Assembly (NCBI GenBank): GCA_947383005.1
Contig: CANDBT010000004.1
Location: forward strand, 88,994-152,993
DNA length: 64,000 bases
Reading direction: 5' to 3'
From: an uncultured bacterium
GTDB lineage: Bacteria; Bacillota; Clostridia; Lachnospirales; Lachnospiraceae
The notes under the pieces: model-generated
The model's input: only the letters and a program-made list of their open reading frames with translations
Told to the model about the DNA's origin: nothing
The model's database searches: none
Made by a program: the position numbers and the translations under genes
Shown here: positions 53,002-63,328 of the stretch, piece after piece
Numbering within the stretch: position 1 is the first letter of the stretch
Layout: each line of letters starts with the position of its first letter

Positions 53002-53718
53002 ATGATAACAGCGCTGATAATTGCAGGTGGTTCCGGGGCCAGAATGAGGCAGGATATCCCGAAACAGTTTATAAATGTATATGATAAACCGGTTCTTATT
53101 TACACTCTTGAAAGCTTTCAAAAACATCCAATGATTGACGCAATTGAAGTGGTGTGTATTGATGGTTGGCATGATATTCTCTGGGCATATGCAAAACAGT
53201 TTAATATAGATAAACTGAAGTGGGTCGTTTCAGGAGGAATTACAGGTCAAGAATCTATTCGGAATGGTGTTTATAATTTGGAAGGAAAAGCTGATTCTGA
53301 GGATATTATCGTCATTCATGACGGAATTAGACCACTTGTTGACGAGACAGTTCTGACTGATGTGATACGGAAAGCGCAGATATATGGAAATGCAGTAACC
53401 TCATTGCCATATAATGAACAGATTTTCGTGGCTGACAATGAGGTTAGCACAGTGAGATATATTCCTCGTGAGACGCTTCGCAGGGTATCCACACCACAGG
53501 CTTATCGATTTGATCTGCTGGATTTAAAATATCATGAAGCCTATGAAAAAGAAATTGGAATCTATGGTTCATCTTACACAAATACAATGATGGTTGAACT
53601 AGGGGTAAGGTTATACTTCGCCGCAGGATCGGACAAGAATATTAAACTTACTACTAAGGACGATCTTGAGATATTTAAAGCATATTTAAAATCAGATAAA
53701 GGCAATTGGTTGAAATAG
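53002..53718 (+). CDS. IspD/TarI-family cytidylyltransferase
   Basis: A 238-residue nucleotidyltransferase using CTP. Seen: LIIAGGSGARMRQDIPKQFI (nucleotide loop), VIHDGIRPLVDE and the STPQAYRFDLL block. Homologues make CDP-methylerythritol or CDP-ribitol; beside a TagF-like gene, CDP-ribitol or another CDP-polyol is more likely. The reductase TarJ that usually accompanies TarI is not in the window. AAGGAG precedes the start; 12 bp after the previous stop. Confidence 0.82.
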   Translation: MITALIIAGGSGARMRQDIPKQFINVYDKPVLIYTLESFQKHPMIDAIEVVCIDGWHDILWAYAKQFNIDKLKWVVSGGITGQESIRNGVYNLEGKADSEDIIVIHDGIRPLVDETVLTDVIRKAQIYGNAVTSLPYNEQIFVADNEVSTVRYIPRETLRRVSTPQAYRFDLLDLKYHEAYEKEIGIYGSSYTNTMMVELGVRLYFAAGSDKNIKLTTKDDLEIFKAYLKSDKGNWLK

Positions 53719-53745
53719 ATTTTAACAAGGAAATAGTTTAAGATC

Positions 53746-54966
53746 ATGGAAGATAATTACATTTTTTGCTCAAATATGTATTGTAATGTGGAAAAGGATA
53801 TTCAGTTATCCAGAAGACCGAATTCTGTTTCGGGGCATAAATATCAGGAAAATATGTTAGTTGGGCTGATAGAAAACGGAGTAAAAATTAGAGTAATAAA
53901 TGGCAGACGTATTAACTCGTATCCTAATTACCCGGCAATTATAGTTTGCAAAAGCAGATACATATTTAGAGAGAATATACTGGGATCGAATATTGGATTT
54001 TTTAATTTGCCAATCATCTCAAGTATTACAAAATATTTTTCCTATGTGCTAGAACTTAGGAGGAATATCGAAAAAGATAAACGTAATTTGATTATTGTCT
54101 ATAATTCGGAGCTGGCATCATGTCTTGCCGCTTTATCTATAAGATTATTTTATAAGCACTGTGTGATATGTAATGCGGTTGGAGATATAAGTGGAAAATA
54201 TGGCATAATCCATAAAAATGGATTGAAAAATAAAATAATTGCTCAACTAAATATAATATGTGATTCACTTGGAAGAAAATGCGATTGTTTTATATTTGTA
54301 ACCAAAGCCATGGCTGAAGCACTAAATATTGGAGAGAAACCTTTCTGTGTAATCGAAGCTTTATATGAGGTGAAAGGCAGAATAGAAAAGTTAAGTACAG
54401 ATATAGAATTAGAGAATAAACATGAGAAGATGGTATTTTATTCCGGATCCCTTGATAGAGAGTACGGAATAGCACATTTACTTGACTCTTTTTGTATTAT
54501 CAAGGATAAATCAATAAAATTATATATTGCAGGGCTCGGTAATGCTGAGAATATGGTAAGAAATTATGAAAAAAAAGATTCCCGCATTAATTATCTTGGT
54601 TATATCAGTCCAGGTGAAGTATCTAAGTATCAAGCCATTGCAACAGTATTGATTAATCCGAGATTGCCGGATGAAAATTATGTAAGATTCAGCTTTCCAA
54701 GTAAAACCGTAGAATATTTAGCTGCTGGCAAACCATATATTTCCCATAGACTACCATGCAACCCGCCTGAATATGATTCTTATATTCAATATGCAGATGG
54801 AACAACTGACGTGGACTTAGCAAATAAAATTCAGGAAATATGCGATCTGAGCGAAGCTGAAAGAACCATAATTGGTTTAAAAGGAAGAGAATTTATAATA
54901 AAGTACAAGTCTCCTCAAGTGCAGATGCAAAAAATGATAAAAATGATTGATACGATAAAACATTAA
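53746..54966 (+). CDS. Glycosyltransferase, GT4-like
   Basis: A 406-residue probable GT-B enzyme. Seen: MVFYSGSLDREYGIAHLLDS, LYIAGLGNAENMVRNY, INYLGYISPGEVSKYQ and SFPSKTVEYLAAGKPYISH, which form the usual C-terminal donor-binding half. The N-terminal half is more diverged. Part of the tight codirectional run. Confidence 0.78.
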   Translation: MEDNYIFCSNMYCNVEKDIQLSRRPNSVSGHKYQENMLVGLIENGVKIRVINGRRINSYPNYPAIIVCKSRYIFRENILGSNIGFFNLPIISSITKYFSYVLELRRNIEKDKRNLIIVYNSELASCLAALSIRLFYKHCVICNAVGDISGKYGIIHKNGLKNKIIAQLNIICDSLGRKCDCFIFVTKAMAEALNIGEKPFCVIEALYEVKGRIEKLSTDIELENKHEKMVFYSGSLDREYGIAHLLDSFCIIKDKSIKLYIAGLGNAENMVRNYEKKDSRINYLGYISPGEVSKYQAIATVLINPRLPDENYVRFSFPSKTVEYLAAGKPYISHRLPCNPPEYDSYIQYADGTTDVDLANKIQEICDLSEAERTIIGLKGREFIIKYKSPQVQMQKMIKMIDTIKH

Positions 54967-54993
54967 CGATTTCTTAAACAGGAGTTATGAAAT

Positions 54994-56244
54994 ATGAATG
55001 TGTTATGGCTGTGTAATGTAATGCTTCCTCGTATTTCTAATCACTTGAAAGCAAAGACAAAGCCAATTGGAGGATGGTTAGCTGGGCTATCAGATGATTT
55101 AATTAATGATAAAAGAATCTCATTAACAGTCATCTTTCCTAGCTTGAATGGTGAACTTAGTGGTGAGATAGATGGTGTGCAGTATGTAGGTTTTACATCT
55201 AAAAATAACAGGAAACAATTTTTTGTGGATCAAATTAAAAAAATTGCTCCCAATGTTATACATATATTTGGAACGGAATATAATCATTCTCATAATATGA
55301 TATTAGCTTGCGCTGAATTAAAATGTTTAGATCTTACATTAGTTAATATACAGGGCTTAACGTCGATTTACAGTAAACATTATTACTGTAATCTGCCTTT
55401 TAAAGTAATCTACAGTTATACTCTTCATGATCTTATTAGAACTAGCAATATTTATCACGGAAAAATGGAGTTTGAAAAATCAGGAAAGATTGAAATCGAA
55501 ACTCTTGAAATCGCAAAGAATATTAGTGGAAGAACGGAATGGGATTATGCAATTATTAAACAGATAAATTCTTCGGCCAGATATTTTAAATGTAATGAAA
55601 CATTAAGGCATTCTTTTTATGAAGGGAAATGGGATTTAGCGAATGCTGAGCGGCATTCGGTTTTTGTGAGTCAGTCTAACTATCCAATAAAGGGATTCCA
55701 TCTAATGTTAGATGCTTTGACGATTTTAATAAAAAAGTATCCAGACATAAAGCTCTACACTACAGGTAAAAATCCTCTGAATATTAGTTTGATAGATTCA
55801 ATTAAAATGAACTCCTACACTGCATATTTAAGAAAACAGATAAAGAAAATGAAACTTGTTGAGCATGTTTTTTTCTTAGGACAATTAGATGAAAAGAGAA
55901 TGAGACAACAATTCCTAAAGTCACATGTGTTTGTATGTTGCTCCTCCATTGAGAATTCGCCTAATTCAGTTGGAGAAGCAATGCTATTAGGGGTTCCGAT
56001 CGTATCTGCAGATGTTGGCGGAGTGAAAGACATGTTGCAAGATAGAATAGATGGCTTTATTTATCCATACGATGAAACGTATATGCTCGCCCATTACATA
56101 GATAAGATTTTTGCAAGTGATAGTATTGCCAATGAGATATCAGCTAATAGCAGAAAGCACGCAGCATATACTCATTCAAGAGAAACAAATCTAAATCGGA
56201 TTATAGAAATATATCAAACAATAAAGGGAAATGTGAATTCATGA
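54994..56244 (+). CDS. Glycosyltransferase family 4
   Basis: A 416-residue GT-B enzyme. Seen: GGWLAGLSDDL near the N-terminus, PIKGFHLMLDALTILIKKYP, VFFLGQLDEKRMRQQFLKSH and SIENSPNSVGEAMLLGVPIV in the donor-binding half. AGGAG precedes the start, and its end overlaps the polymerase gene by 4 bp. Confidence 0.85.
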   Translation: MNVLWLCNVMLPRISNHLKAKTKPIGGWLAGLSDDLINDKRISLTVIFPSLNGELSGEIDGVQYVGFTSKNNRKQFFVDQIKKIAPNVIHIFGTEYNHSHNMILACAELKCLDLTLVNIQGLTSIYSKHYYCNLPFKVIYSYTLHDLIRTSNIYHGKMEFEKSGKIEIETLEIAKNISGRTEWDYAIIKQINSSARYFKCNETLRHSFYEGKWDLANAERHSVFVSQSNYPIKGFHLMLDALTILIKKYPDIKLYTTGKNPLNISLIDSIKMNSYTAYLRKQIKKMKLVEHVFFLGQLDEKRMRQQFLKSHVFVCCSSIENSPNSVGEAMLLGVPIVSADVGGVKDMLQDRIDGFIYPYDETYMLAHYIDKIFASDSIANEISANSRKHAAYTHSRETNLNRIIEIYQTIKGNVNS

Positions 56245-57470
56245 ATCAAAAATCAGGTGAAAGAAGTCTACTTTATATATTAATATTTTCAGTTTTTGGA
56301 TTATGCATTGGTCGATTACTTATAGTGTATGGCTTGCATCAAACATCAAATGGAATTCTTGTAACTATGTACTTTTGTATTTATTTTACATTGCTCTTTG
56401 GTATTATTTTGACACAAAAGACCGTGCTGCATTTATATAAAGCAGATGGAATTAGTTTGAGGGCTTTTCTAATTATTGTTTACTTTACATCAGTTTTTGT
56501 TATAAGAACAATGAGAACAAAGTTCTATTTGCCATTTTTGAATATGACCTTATCATTGATGATTTTTATCTCTGCCATAAATATAGGGAAGTCGATAGTA
56601 GCAAGTAAATTACTGTTCAGAATATGTGTGTTTGCTTATTACATTTTAGCGATAATGTTCATATATTCCCGAATACATGGATTTACTTATTTTGACTCAC
56701 CTGGAATGGTTGAGTATTATGCACAGTTTCAAAACAGTGTTTACTATGTGTTGCTTTCTTTGCCTTTCCCTTTGTGCTCTAACAAAAGATATGTAAAATA
56801 TTCTTCCCTGATACTTGCTATTATTTGTGTTTTAATGTCATTTAAACTGACTGCGCTTTTGGCTATTACAGTAGGCTTATTCTTTTATATTGGAGCAGAT
56901 AGCAAGGTAAATAAAGGAAAATATTCCCAGAAGATGCTAAATAGGTTGTGTTTTGCTCTTATCCTCTGTTTTGTTTCGGTAATTCTTGTTCAAATAGTAG
57001 GAAAACGTTTTGGATCTACTGTAATTGAAAAAATACAACAAAGTTATCTTTCAGGCGGAAGTGGACGTACTCAAATTTATACTCAGGTAATGCAGGAACA
57101 AATGAAATCATCAATTATTGATTGGGTTTTTGGACATGGTTACGATATGGTCAATGATGTAGTTGGGATTTCTGCTCATAATGATTTTATGGAAATACTG
57201 TTTGACTATGGAATAATTGGCTTTGCTTTATATATTTCTCTTATATTGTCAATTGTTAAGAAAATGAAGTTACTCAGAAAATTGAAATATAGATTATATC
57301 CACCTATGGTCTTATCGTTTGTATTTTTTACTATTTTATCAATGTTGAGCCATCTCTTTTTGATAAGAATGTACTTCCAGATACTTATGATGTTTTGGGG
57401 GATTATTATTTCTGTTACAGATAATGAACCGATGTCAATTGAGCGAAAATATGGAGATGTCCATTTATGA
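56241..57470 (+). CDS. Polysaccharide polymerase (Wzy/O-antigen ligase-like)
   Basis: A 409-residue protein of about 11 hydrophobic segments with a long loop between late helices. The region SGGSGRTQIYTQVM followed by WVFGHGYDMV and ISAHNDFMEILFDYGIIG is the periplasm-side signature of Wzy/WaaL-type polymerases. It should join repeat units outside the membrane. Overlaps its neighbours by 4 bp on both sides, so it is translationally coupled. Confidence 0.85.
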   Translation: MNQKSGERSLLYILIFSVFGLCIGRLLIVYGLHQTSNGILVTMYFCIYFTLLFGIILTQKTVLHLYKADGISLRAFLIIVYFTSVFVIRTMRTKFYLPFLNMTLSLMIFISAINIGKSIVASKLLFRICVFAYYILAIMFIYSRIHGFTYFDSPGMVEYYAQFQNSVYYVLLSLPFPLCSNKRYVKYSSLILAIICVLMSFKLTALLAITVGLFFYIGADSKVNKGKYSQKMLNRLCFALILCFVSVILVQIVGKRFGSTVIEKIQQSYLSGGSGRTQIYTQVMQEQMKSSIIDWVFGHGYDMVNDVVGISAHNDFMEILFDYGIIGFALYISLILSIVKKMKLLRKLKYRLYPPMVLSFVFFTILSMLSHLFLIRMYFQILMMFWGIIISVTDNEPMSIERKYGDVHL

Positions 57471-58645
57471 AGATTGCTTTTCTTGCACCTGGCAACTTGC
57501 CAATTCCAAATATTTGTGGTGGGGCAATTGAAACATTGACGACATATTTGATTGAGGAAAACGAAAAAACTGGCAAAGAAGAATTGGTAGTGCTGGAAAA
57601 CTATAATGATGAGATATTAAAACTAAATGAAAAATATAAACATGTTTCATTTATTTTATATAAACGGCAAAGAGCTGCGAAAATATGGGATGTACTTTGT
57701 AGATTCATAAATGTTCTATACAATGGATTTTATGCCAGTTATTCCAGTCAAATGCTTTGGATTAAAAAGAAACTAAAACAAGAAAATCCTGACGTAATAG
57801 TGGTAGAAGGACAACGAAATTTTGTTATCGGATTGTATGGTGGGTTTAAGAATGTAATATTCCATCTTCACACGGATTTAATTAACAACAATACTAGGTT
57901 TAGCAATAAGATAATTGAAAGCAGCAGTGTTATACTAGCAGTTAGTGAATTTATTGCCAACAGAGTAAGGACAGTTAAAACCGAATTAAGTACAAATGTG
58001 AAAGTTTTACGAAACACCATAAATACAAATAATTTTATTTATGATAAAGATTGGAGAAATAAGATCAGAAATCAGTACAATATAGAGGACAAGATTGTAG
58101 CTGTATATTGTGGGAGGATATCAGAAGAAAAAGGTGTTTTAGAACTTCTCAAAGGAATAAAAAAGGCCAGAAAAGAAAGTCTGGTGCTTTTGCTTATTGG
58201 GGCTGCATGGTTTTCGGACAACACCATTGATGACTATGGTAGAAAAGTTAAAACTTTTATAAAAGAAAATAATATTTCTGTTGTGGCAACAGGTTATGTT
58301 AAGCACGAAGATCTCTATAAGTATTATTCTGCTGGTGATTTTTTAGTAATGCCATCTATTTGCAATGAAGCTGCCGGCCTTGTCTTAATGGAAGGAATAT
58401 CATGTGGATTACCCGTGGTTGCAACTAATATTGGTGGAATACCTGAATATGCAGATAAAAAATGTTCGATTCTTGTTTCATATAATGAAGATTTTGTTGA
58501 GAATCTGAGCAAAGCAATACTAAAAATGTGTGATGCTGAATTTAGAGCAATATTAAAAGAAAAAACGGAAGACGTAGCGAAGTCTTACAGCACAGAATAT
58601 TATTACGAAGAATTTTTGAATTTGATCAAAAGTTCAGAACAGTAA
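57467..58645 (+). CDS. Glycosyltransferase family 4
   Basis: A 392-residue GT-B enzyme. Seen: LAPGNLPIPNICGGAIETLT (acceptor side), VAVYCGRISEEKGVLELLKG and MPSICNEAAGLVLMEGISCG with the conserved Glu-x7-Glu type donor site. Strong family match; substrate unknown. Confidence 0.9.
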   Translation: MKIAFLAPGNLPIPNICGGAIETLTTYLIEENEKTGKEELVVLENYNDEILKLNEKYKHVSFILYKRQRAAKIWDVLCRFINVLYNGFYASYSSQMLWIKKKLKQENPDVIVVEGQRNFVIGLYGGFKNVIFHLHTDLINNNTRFSNKIIESSSVILAVSEFIANRVRTVKTELSTNVKVLRNTINTNNFIYDKDWRNKIRNQYNIEDKIVAVYCGRISEEKGVLELLKGIKKARKESLVLLLIGAAWFSDNTIDDYGRKVKTFIKENNISVVATGYVKHEDLYKYYSAGDFLVMPSICNEAAGLVLMEGISCGLPVVATNIGGIPEYADKKCSILVSYNEDFVENLSKAILKMCDAEFRAILKEKTEDVAKSYSTEYYYEEFLNLIKSSEQ

Positions 58646-58659
58646 GAAGGGCGGATAGT

Positions 58660-59757
58660 GTGAAAATAGGTATTCTAACATATCATAGGACAACAAATTT
58701 CGGTGCAATTTTACAGACATATGCATTGCAGAGATATTTACAACTAGTTGGGCATGAGGCTGAAGTAATTGATTATAGTTCTGAAACATTAAAAAAGAGA
58801 TACACGAAGGATCATCTATACAAGTATCTTAATCCCAGAGAACTGAGGCGTTTAATCTTGTATAACAGCTGCTATAGGGATAATATGGAGAACTTCAATG
58901 AATTTTTAAATAAATATGTAAGATTAAGTAATAGAGATTATACGAGTAAAGATATTAAGGAAGCAGAAAGTAATTACGACTTGTTTATCGTTGGAAGTGA
59001 TCAGATTTGGAATGAAAAGATTTCAGGAAAAGATTTAACCTTTTTTCTTGATTTTGTGAATGATGATGGAAAGAAAGCCGCATATGCAGCAAGCTTTGGT
59101 ATTGATAGAGTTACGGTTGAATTTTCAGAGTGGTGTAAGTCTTTTTTGGTAAAATTTCCAAATGTTTCTGTACGTGAAAAAAGTGGAGTGAAAGTATATC
59201 AGGCTATAACTGGAAAAACATGTAAGTTTGTTATGGATCCAAGCTTTTTGATTAGTCAACAAAATTGGATATCTTTAGCGGATCATGATGTTGTTGGCAG
59301 ACGAAAAATTAAAGGCAAGTATGTTTTAATATATTGCATGAGAGAATCAAAAAATTTGTTTGATTTTGCCAGAGCGGTGGCTGAACAAATAAATGGAGAA
59401 GTAGTATATATCAACGATAGGTTATTGAAAAAGAAAGGTGTACACAATCTTTTTTATGTTACGCCTCAGGAGTGGCTTGGTTTATTTGCAAATGCATCGT
59501 ATGTTATTACGAATTCTTTTCATGGAGTTGTTTTTTCTATTATTATGAATAAAGACTTTTATGTCGAACTACTGCCATTTACAACAGGAGTAAATCGTCG
59601 TATGACTGATTTGTTAGAAATTGTTGGTTTGGAAGATAGGTTACTTCAAGATAATAATGAACAGATTATCCCAATTGATTATGTCTGTTGTAACAATCGA
59701 GTAAAGAAGCAACTTGAAATTTCACTTTCGTATTTAGGAGAAATCACTTCTTCATAA
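58660..59757 (+). CDS. Polysaccharide pyruvyl transferase family protein
   Basis: A 365-residue protein. Seen: GILTYHRTTNFGAILQTYAL, LFIVGSDQIWNEKISGKDLT, AYAASFGID, SVREKSGVKV and ITNSFHGVVFSIIMNK, all typical of the family. It probably adds a pyruvate ketal to a sugar using phosphoenolpyruvate, giving a negative charge. The start codon is GTG (58660). AAGAAGGG is the ribosome site. Confidence 0.9.
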   Translation: MKIGILTYHRTTNFGAILQTYALQRYLQLVGHEAEVIDYSSETLKKRYTKDHLYKYLNPRELRRLILYNSCYRDNMENFNEFLNKYVRLSNRDYTSKDIKEAESNYDLFIVGSDQIWNEKISGKDLTFFLDFVNDDGKKAAYAASFGIDRVTVEFSEWCKSFLVKFPNVSVREKSGVKVYQAITGKTCKFVMDPSFLISQQNWISLADHDVVGRRKIKGKYVLIYCMRESKNLFDFARAVAEQINGEVVYINDRLLKKKGVHNLFYVTPQEWLGLFANASYVITNSFHGVVFSIIMNKDFYVELLPFTTGVNRRMTDLLEIVGLEDRLLQDNNEQIIPIDYVCCNNRVKKQLEISLSYLGEITSS

Positions 59758-59769
59758 TAGGAGAATTTT

Positions 59770-60810
59770 ATGAAACTATTTGAAAATGAAGATTACATTA
59801 AGGACTTAGATAGAATATGTAATATTGAGTTTCCATGGGATGAATTACGTAATTCCACAGTATTGGTTACAGGTGCTACAGGTCTTTTGGGAAGCTTTTT
59901 AATTGATATGATATTGCGGAAAGACTTAAATTGTAAAATATATGCAATGTGCAGGAATATTGAGAGGATGAGAAATCGGTTCTCTTATTGCTCAGATAGA
60001 AACTTAGTTCCAATAAAGCATAATGTTAATATACCCTTGAATATGGATGTAACACAAGTAGATTATATCTTTCACTTGGCTTCAAATACGCATCCTATTC
60101 AGTATTCGACTGATCCAATTGGAACAATCAAAACGAATGTATTTGGCCTGGCAAATCTATTGGATTATGCAGAACAAAAGAATATAAAGAAATTTATTTT
60201 TGCATCTTCTAATGAAGTTTATGGTGAAAACAGAGGGGACGTCGAATTCTTTTCGGAGGATTATTGCGGTTATATAAATTCAAACACATTGAGAGCAGGG
60301 TATCCAGAGAGTAAAAGGTGCGGAGAGGCGATTTGCCATGCATATATAAGACAAAAAGGGCTTAATGTTTTAATTCCAAGATTTACACGCTCATACGGAC
60401 CAACTATGCTTATGTCTGATAGCAAAGCAATTAACCAGTTTCTTAAAAATGCGCTTGCAGGCGAGGATATTGTATTGAAATCGACGGGACAGCAATATTA
60501 TTCATATACTTATGTGGCGGATGCTATCTCAGGGTTAATGTATGTGCTTTTTTTCGGAGAAAATGGAAATGCATATAATATATCGAATGAAAAGGGTGAC
60601 ATAAGACTGTGTGATTTGGCTGAATACCTAGCTAAGATTTCCGGACGTAAAGTGATCTACAATCTTCCGTCAGCAGATGAGACTGCTGGTTTTAGTACAG
60701 CAACGAAGGCTCGTCTCGATGGAAGTAAATTGAGTAAACTTGGTTGGAATGCTCATTATGACATTTTTAGTGGATTGGAACAGACAATAAAAATTTTGAA
60801 AACTATATAA
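59770..60810 (+). CDS. NAD-dependent nucleotide-sugar epimerase/dehydratase
   Basis: A 346-residue extended short-chain dehydrogenase. Seen: VTGATGLLGSF nucleotide loop at about 33-43, FHLASNTHP, catalytic SSNEVYG and Tyr-x3-Lys in GYPESKRCGE, and PRFTRSYGPTM. The family includes UDP-glucuronate decarboxylases, dTDP-glucose dehydratases and epimerases; the exact reaction is not readable. It supplies a sugar donor to the cluster. Confidence 0.88.
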   Translation: MKLFENEDYIKDLDRICNIEFPWDELRNSTVLVTGATGLLGSFLIDMILRKDLNCKIYAMCRNIERMRNRFSYCSDRNLVPIKHNVNIPLNMDVTQVDYIFHLASNTHPIQYSTDPIGTIKTNVFGLANLLDYAEQKNIKKFIFASSNEVYGENRGDVEFFSEDYCGYINSNTLRAGYPESKRCGEAICHAYIRQKGLNVLIPRFTRSYGPTMLMSDSKAINQFLKNALAGEDIVLKSTGQQYYSYTYVADAISGLMYVLFFGENGNAYNISNEKGDIRLCDLAEYLAKISGRKVIYNLPSADETAGFSTATKARLDGSKLSKLGWNAHYDIFSGLEQTIKILKTI

Positions 60811-60839
60811 TGAAAATATAAATTACGAGTGTGAACAAT

Positions 60840-61751
60840 ATGAAAGAAATATCTTTAGTTACTGCATTCTATAATATTGGAAGAGAGCATTTTAAGGCTA
60901 TTCCAAGGACGAATGATACATATATGAATAATTTTAAATTTTGGTGTCGATTAAAAAATAATCTGGTGGTTTATACTGATTCACATCACGCTGAAATAAT
61001 CCATAATATAAGAGAAGGATATGGACTTGCAGACAAAACTACAATTGTGAAAATTGATAAGATTGACGAAATTGAACCAGAGATCTTCAAAAGGATGCAT
61101 GCCATTAATGAAAATAATTGGTTTGAAGACTTTAGAATCTTACCAAATGCCACATCTAATATCCCAGATTATTCGTATTTGATGATGTTAAAAAATTGGT
61201 TTTTGAAAGATGCAGTTGAAAAGAAGATTGTTAGTGATACTGTTGCCTGGATTGATTTTGGATTTAATCATGGAGGAGACTTATACACTGTTCCGGAAGA
61301 ATTTGATTTTTGTTGGAAATACGATTTTTCTAATAAGATTCATTTGTTTTATTATGGAGAATTAGATAAAAAACCTGTTTTTGAAATAGTTAGAAGATTG
61401 TGTGACTGTTTTATGGGATGCTTATATATCCTTCCCGATTATTATTGTAATGAACTTTGGGAATTGACTAGAATGTCGATGATGGAGTTGAATGATATGG
61501 GGTTGTATGATGATGATCAATTGCTTCTTTTGATGGCATATCGGAAAAGACCTGATATATTTGAAGTGCATAAAAGTAAATGGTTTATGCCGTTAAAAGA
61601 ATATGGGGGAAGCCATTTGACAATAAAGGTTAATAAGGAATTAAAAGGAATAAAATATACTGTATCAAAACTGTCAAGTAGTTTAGATATAAAGAAAAAA
61701 GCATTAAAAAATTCATATATTACGTATAAAAATTTAACTTCTAAGTGGTGA
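60840..61751 (+). CDS. HtrL/YibB (WlaTC)-family protein
   Basis: A 303-residue protein of the HtrL/YibB family found in lipopolysaccharide and capsule clusters. Seen: EISLVTAFYNIGRE, MLKNWFLKDAVEK and TVAWIDFGFNHGG, an Asp-rich segment like that of glycosyltransferase metal sites, and MGLYDDDQLLLLMAY. Function in the family is not well established; glycosyl transfer is likely. The ATG at 60840 and a GTG at 60831 are both possible starts, neither with a strong ribosome site. Confidence 0.75.
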   Translation: MKEISLVTAFYNIGREHFKAIPRTNDTYMNNFKFWCRLKNNLVVYTDSHHAEIIHNIREGYGLADKTTIVKIDKIDEIEPEIFKRMHAINENNWFEDFRILPNATSNIPDYSYLMMLKNWFLKDAVEKKIVSDTVAWIDFGFNHGGDLYTVPEEFDFCWKYDFSNKIHLFYYGELDKKPVFEIVRRLCDCFMGCLYILPDYYCNELWELTRMSMMELNDMGLYDDDQLLLLMAYRKRPDIFEVHKSKWFMPLKEYGGSHLTIKVNKELKGIKYTVSKLSSSLDIKKKALKNSYITYKNLTSKW

Positions 61752-61762
61752 AGTAAATAGCT

Positions 61763-63328
61763 ATGGATAATAATTCGCGTACCAGTAATTCAGTAAAGAA
61801 TATTATTATTAACTTTGTATTGTATTTTCTTACATACATCTCCGCTTTTGTTGGAAGAACTTTTTTTGTAAAGCTATTAGGAAATGAATACCTTTCAATA
61901 TCTGGGCTGTTTAGTAACGTAATCACATTACTCTCGTTTACTGAATTAGGTATTGGGTCGGCTAGCGTATATGCACTGTATAAACCTATAGCGGATAATG
62001 ATTTTGAGAATATTAGAAGTATTCTTAGCTATTTAGGCAGAATCTATAAAATTATTGCAGGAGTGACAGCTGGAATCGGAATTACCCTCATTCCGTTTTT
62101 GCCTTATTTTGTAAAAATGGATGAGGTGTCATTTACTAGTGATTATTTGATTTTAGTGTTTGTTCTATATGTAATTAATTCTTGTATGTCTTATTTACTC
62201 GTAGAAAAGCAGTTATTTTTGATAGCATCTCAGAAATCATACCTAGTAAATATAATACAGAAGACTTCTCAAATTGTATTGGTTATTATTCAAATTTTAT
62301 TCCTGCTTATTACTCACAATTTTATAGTTTATTTAATGGCTCAGATAAGCATAAATATGATCAGTAATTTTGCTGTTCACATGTATGCTGAAAAAAGATA
62401 TCCTGTCATAAGAAAGCAGAGTAGTAAAACGAGGATTCCTCCCGAGCAGAACAGAAGAAAATTGACAGAGAATGTTGGGGCTATTTTCTTTTACAAAGTT
62501 GGTGCGGTAATTCTTAATGGAACAGATAATCTTATTATTTCAAGTTTTCTAAGCACATTATACGTTGGAATTGTTGCAAATTATACATTAGTTATTAACT
62601 CGATAAATAGTGTAATAATGCAATGCCTTAATGGAATTGGAGCAAGTATTGGTAATCATGTCGTTACAAGTAGTAAGAAAGAACAGGAATCCGTCTTTAA
62701 ACAATTGGATTTATTGTCTACGATAGTGTATAGTTTTTGTACGGTTTGCTTGATAGTTTTGCTCAATCCTTTTATAAAAGTTTGGTTGGGAACTAATTAT
62801 ATGCTCAGTAACTCTACAGTACTATGGCTAGGTCTGGTGTTTTATGTTACAGGAGTTAATCAGATACCATCACTCTACAGAACTTCTTATGGGCTATTCC
62901 ATGCAACCAGATTTTATCCATTAATAGGAGCAATTGTAAATATTGTTTTGTCGATATTTCTTGCAAGAAGTATTGGACTAGATGGTATCTTCATAGCAAC
63001 TGTTATTGTAAGACTCGTATTCTTCACAATTGTTGATGGAAACTTAATATACTCAAAAGGTTTTTGTCAGTCACCAAGGCATTATTATATTAATTATCTG
63101 TATAATGTTGTTATTCTACTTGTGATATATATAGCATCTAAAAATATTGTTAAGTTTATTGTTATCAGCGGGTTATGTGGGTTTATTATAAAGGCATCAG
63201 TTTGTTTTGTTTCTACATTAATTTTCCTTATTGTTGCATATGGATGGAAGGAAGAAACTTGGATATTGTTTAGAAGATTTACTCATTATATAAAAGGAAA
63301 AAATCATGATAGTAAAAAATATTATTAA
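61763..63328 (+). CDS. Polysaccharide flippase (Wzx-like, MOP superfamily)
   Basis: A 521-residue membrane protein with about 12-14 hydrophobic segments. Seen: YISAFVGRTFFVKLLGNEYL and LFSNVITLLSFTELGIGSA at the N-terminus, typical of Wzx/RfbX lipid-linked repeat unit flippases of Firmicutes. With Wzy it defines a Wzx/Wzy-dependent pathway. No Wzz/Wzd-Wze chain-length or kinase genes are seen in the window. Confidence 0.9.
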   Translation: MDNNSRTSNSVKNIIINFVLYFLTYISAFVGRTFFVKLLGNEYLSISGLFSNVITLLSFTELGIGSASVYALYKPIADNDFENIRSILSYLGRIYKIIAGVTAGIGITLIPFLPYFVKMDEVSFTSDYLILVFVLYVINSCMSYLLVEKQLFLIASQKSYLVNIIQKTSQIVLVIIQILFLLITHNFIVYLMAQISINMISNFAVHMYAEKRYPVIRKQSSKTRIPPEQNRRKLTENVGAIFFYKVGAVILNGTDNLIISSFLSTLYVGIVANYTLVINSINSVIMQCLNGIGASIGNHVVTSSKKEQESVFKQLDLLSTIVYSFCTVCLIVLLNPFIKVWLGTNYMLSNSTVLWLGLVFYVTGVNQIPSLYRTSYGLFHATRFYPLIGAIVNIVLSIFLARSIGLDGIFIATVIVRLVFFTIVDGNLIYSKGFCQSPRHYYINYLYNVVILLVIYIASKNIVKFIVISGLCGFIIKASVCFVSTLIFLIVAYGWKEETWILFRRFTHYIKGKNHDSKKYY

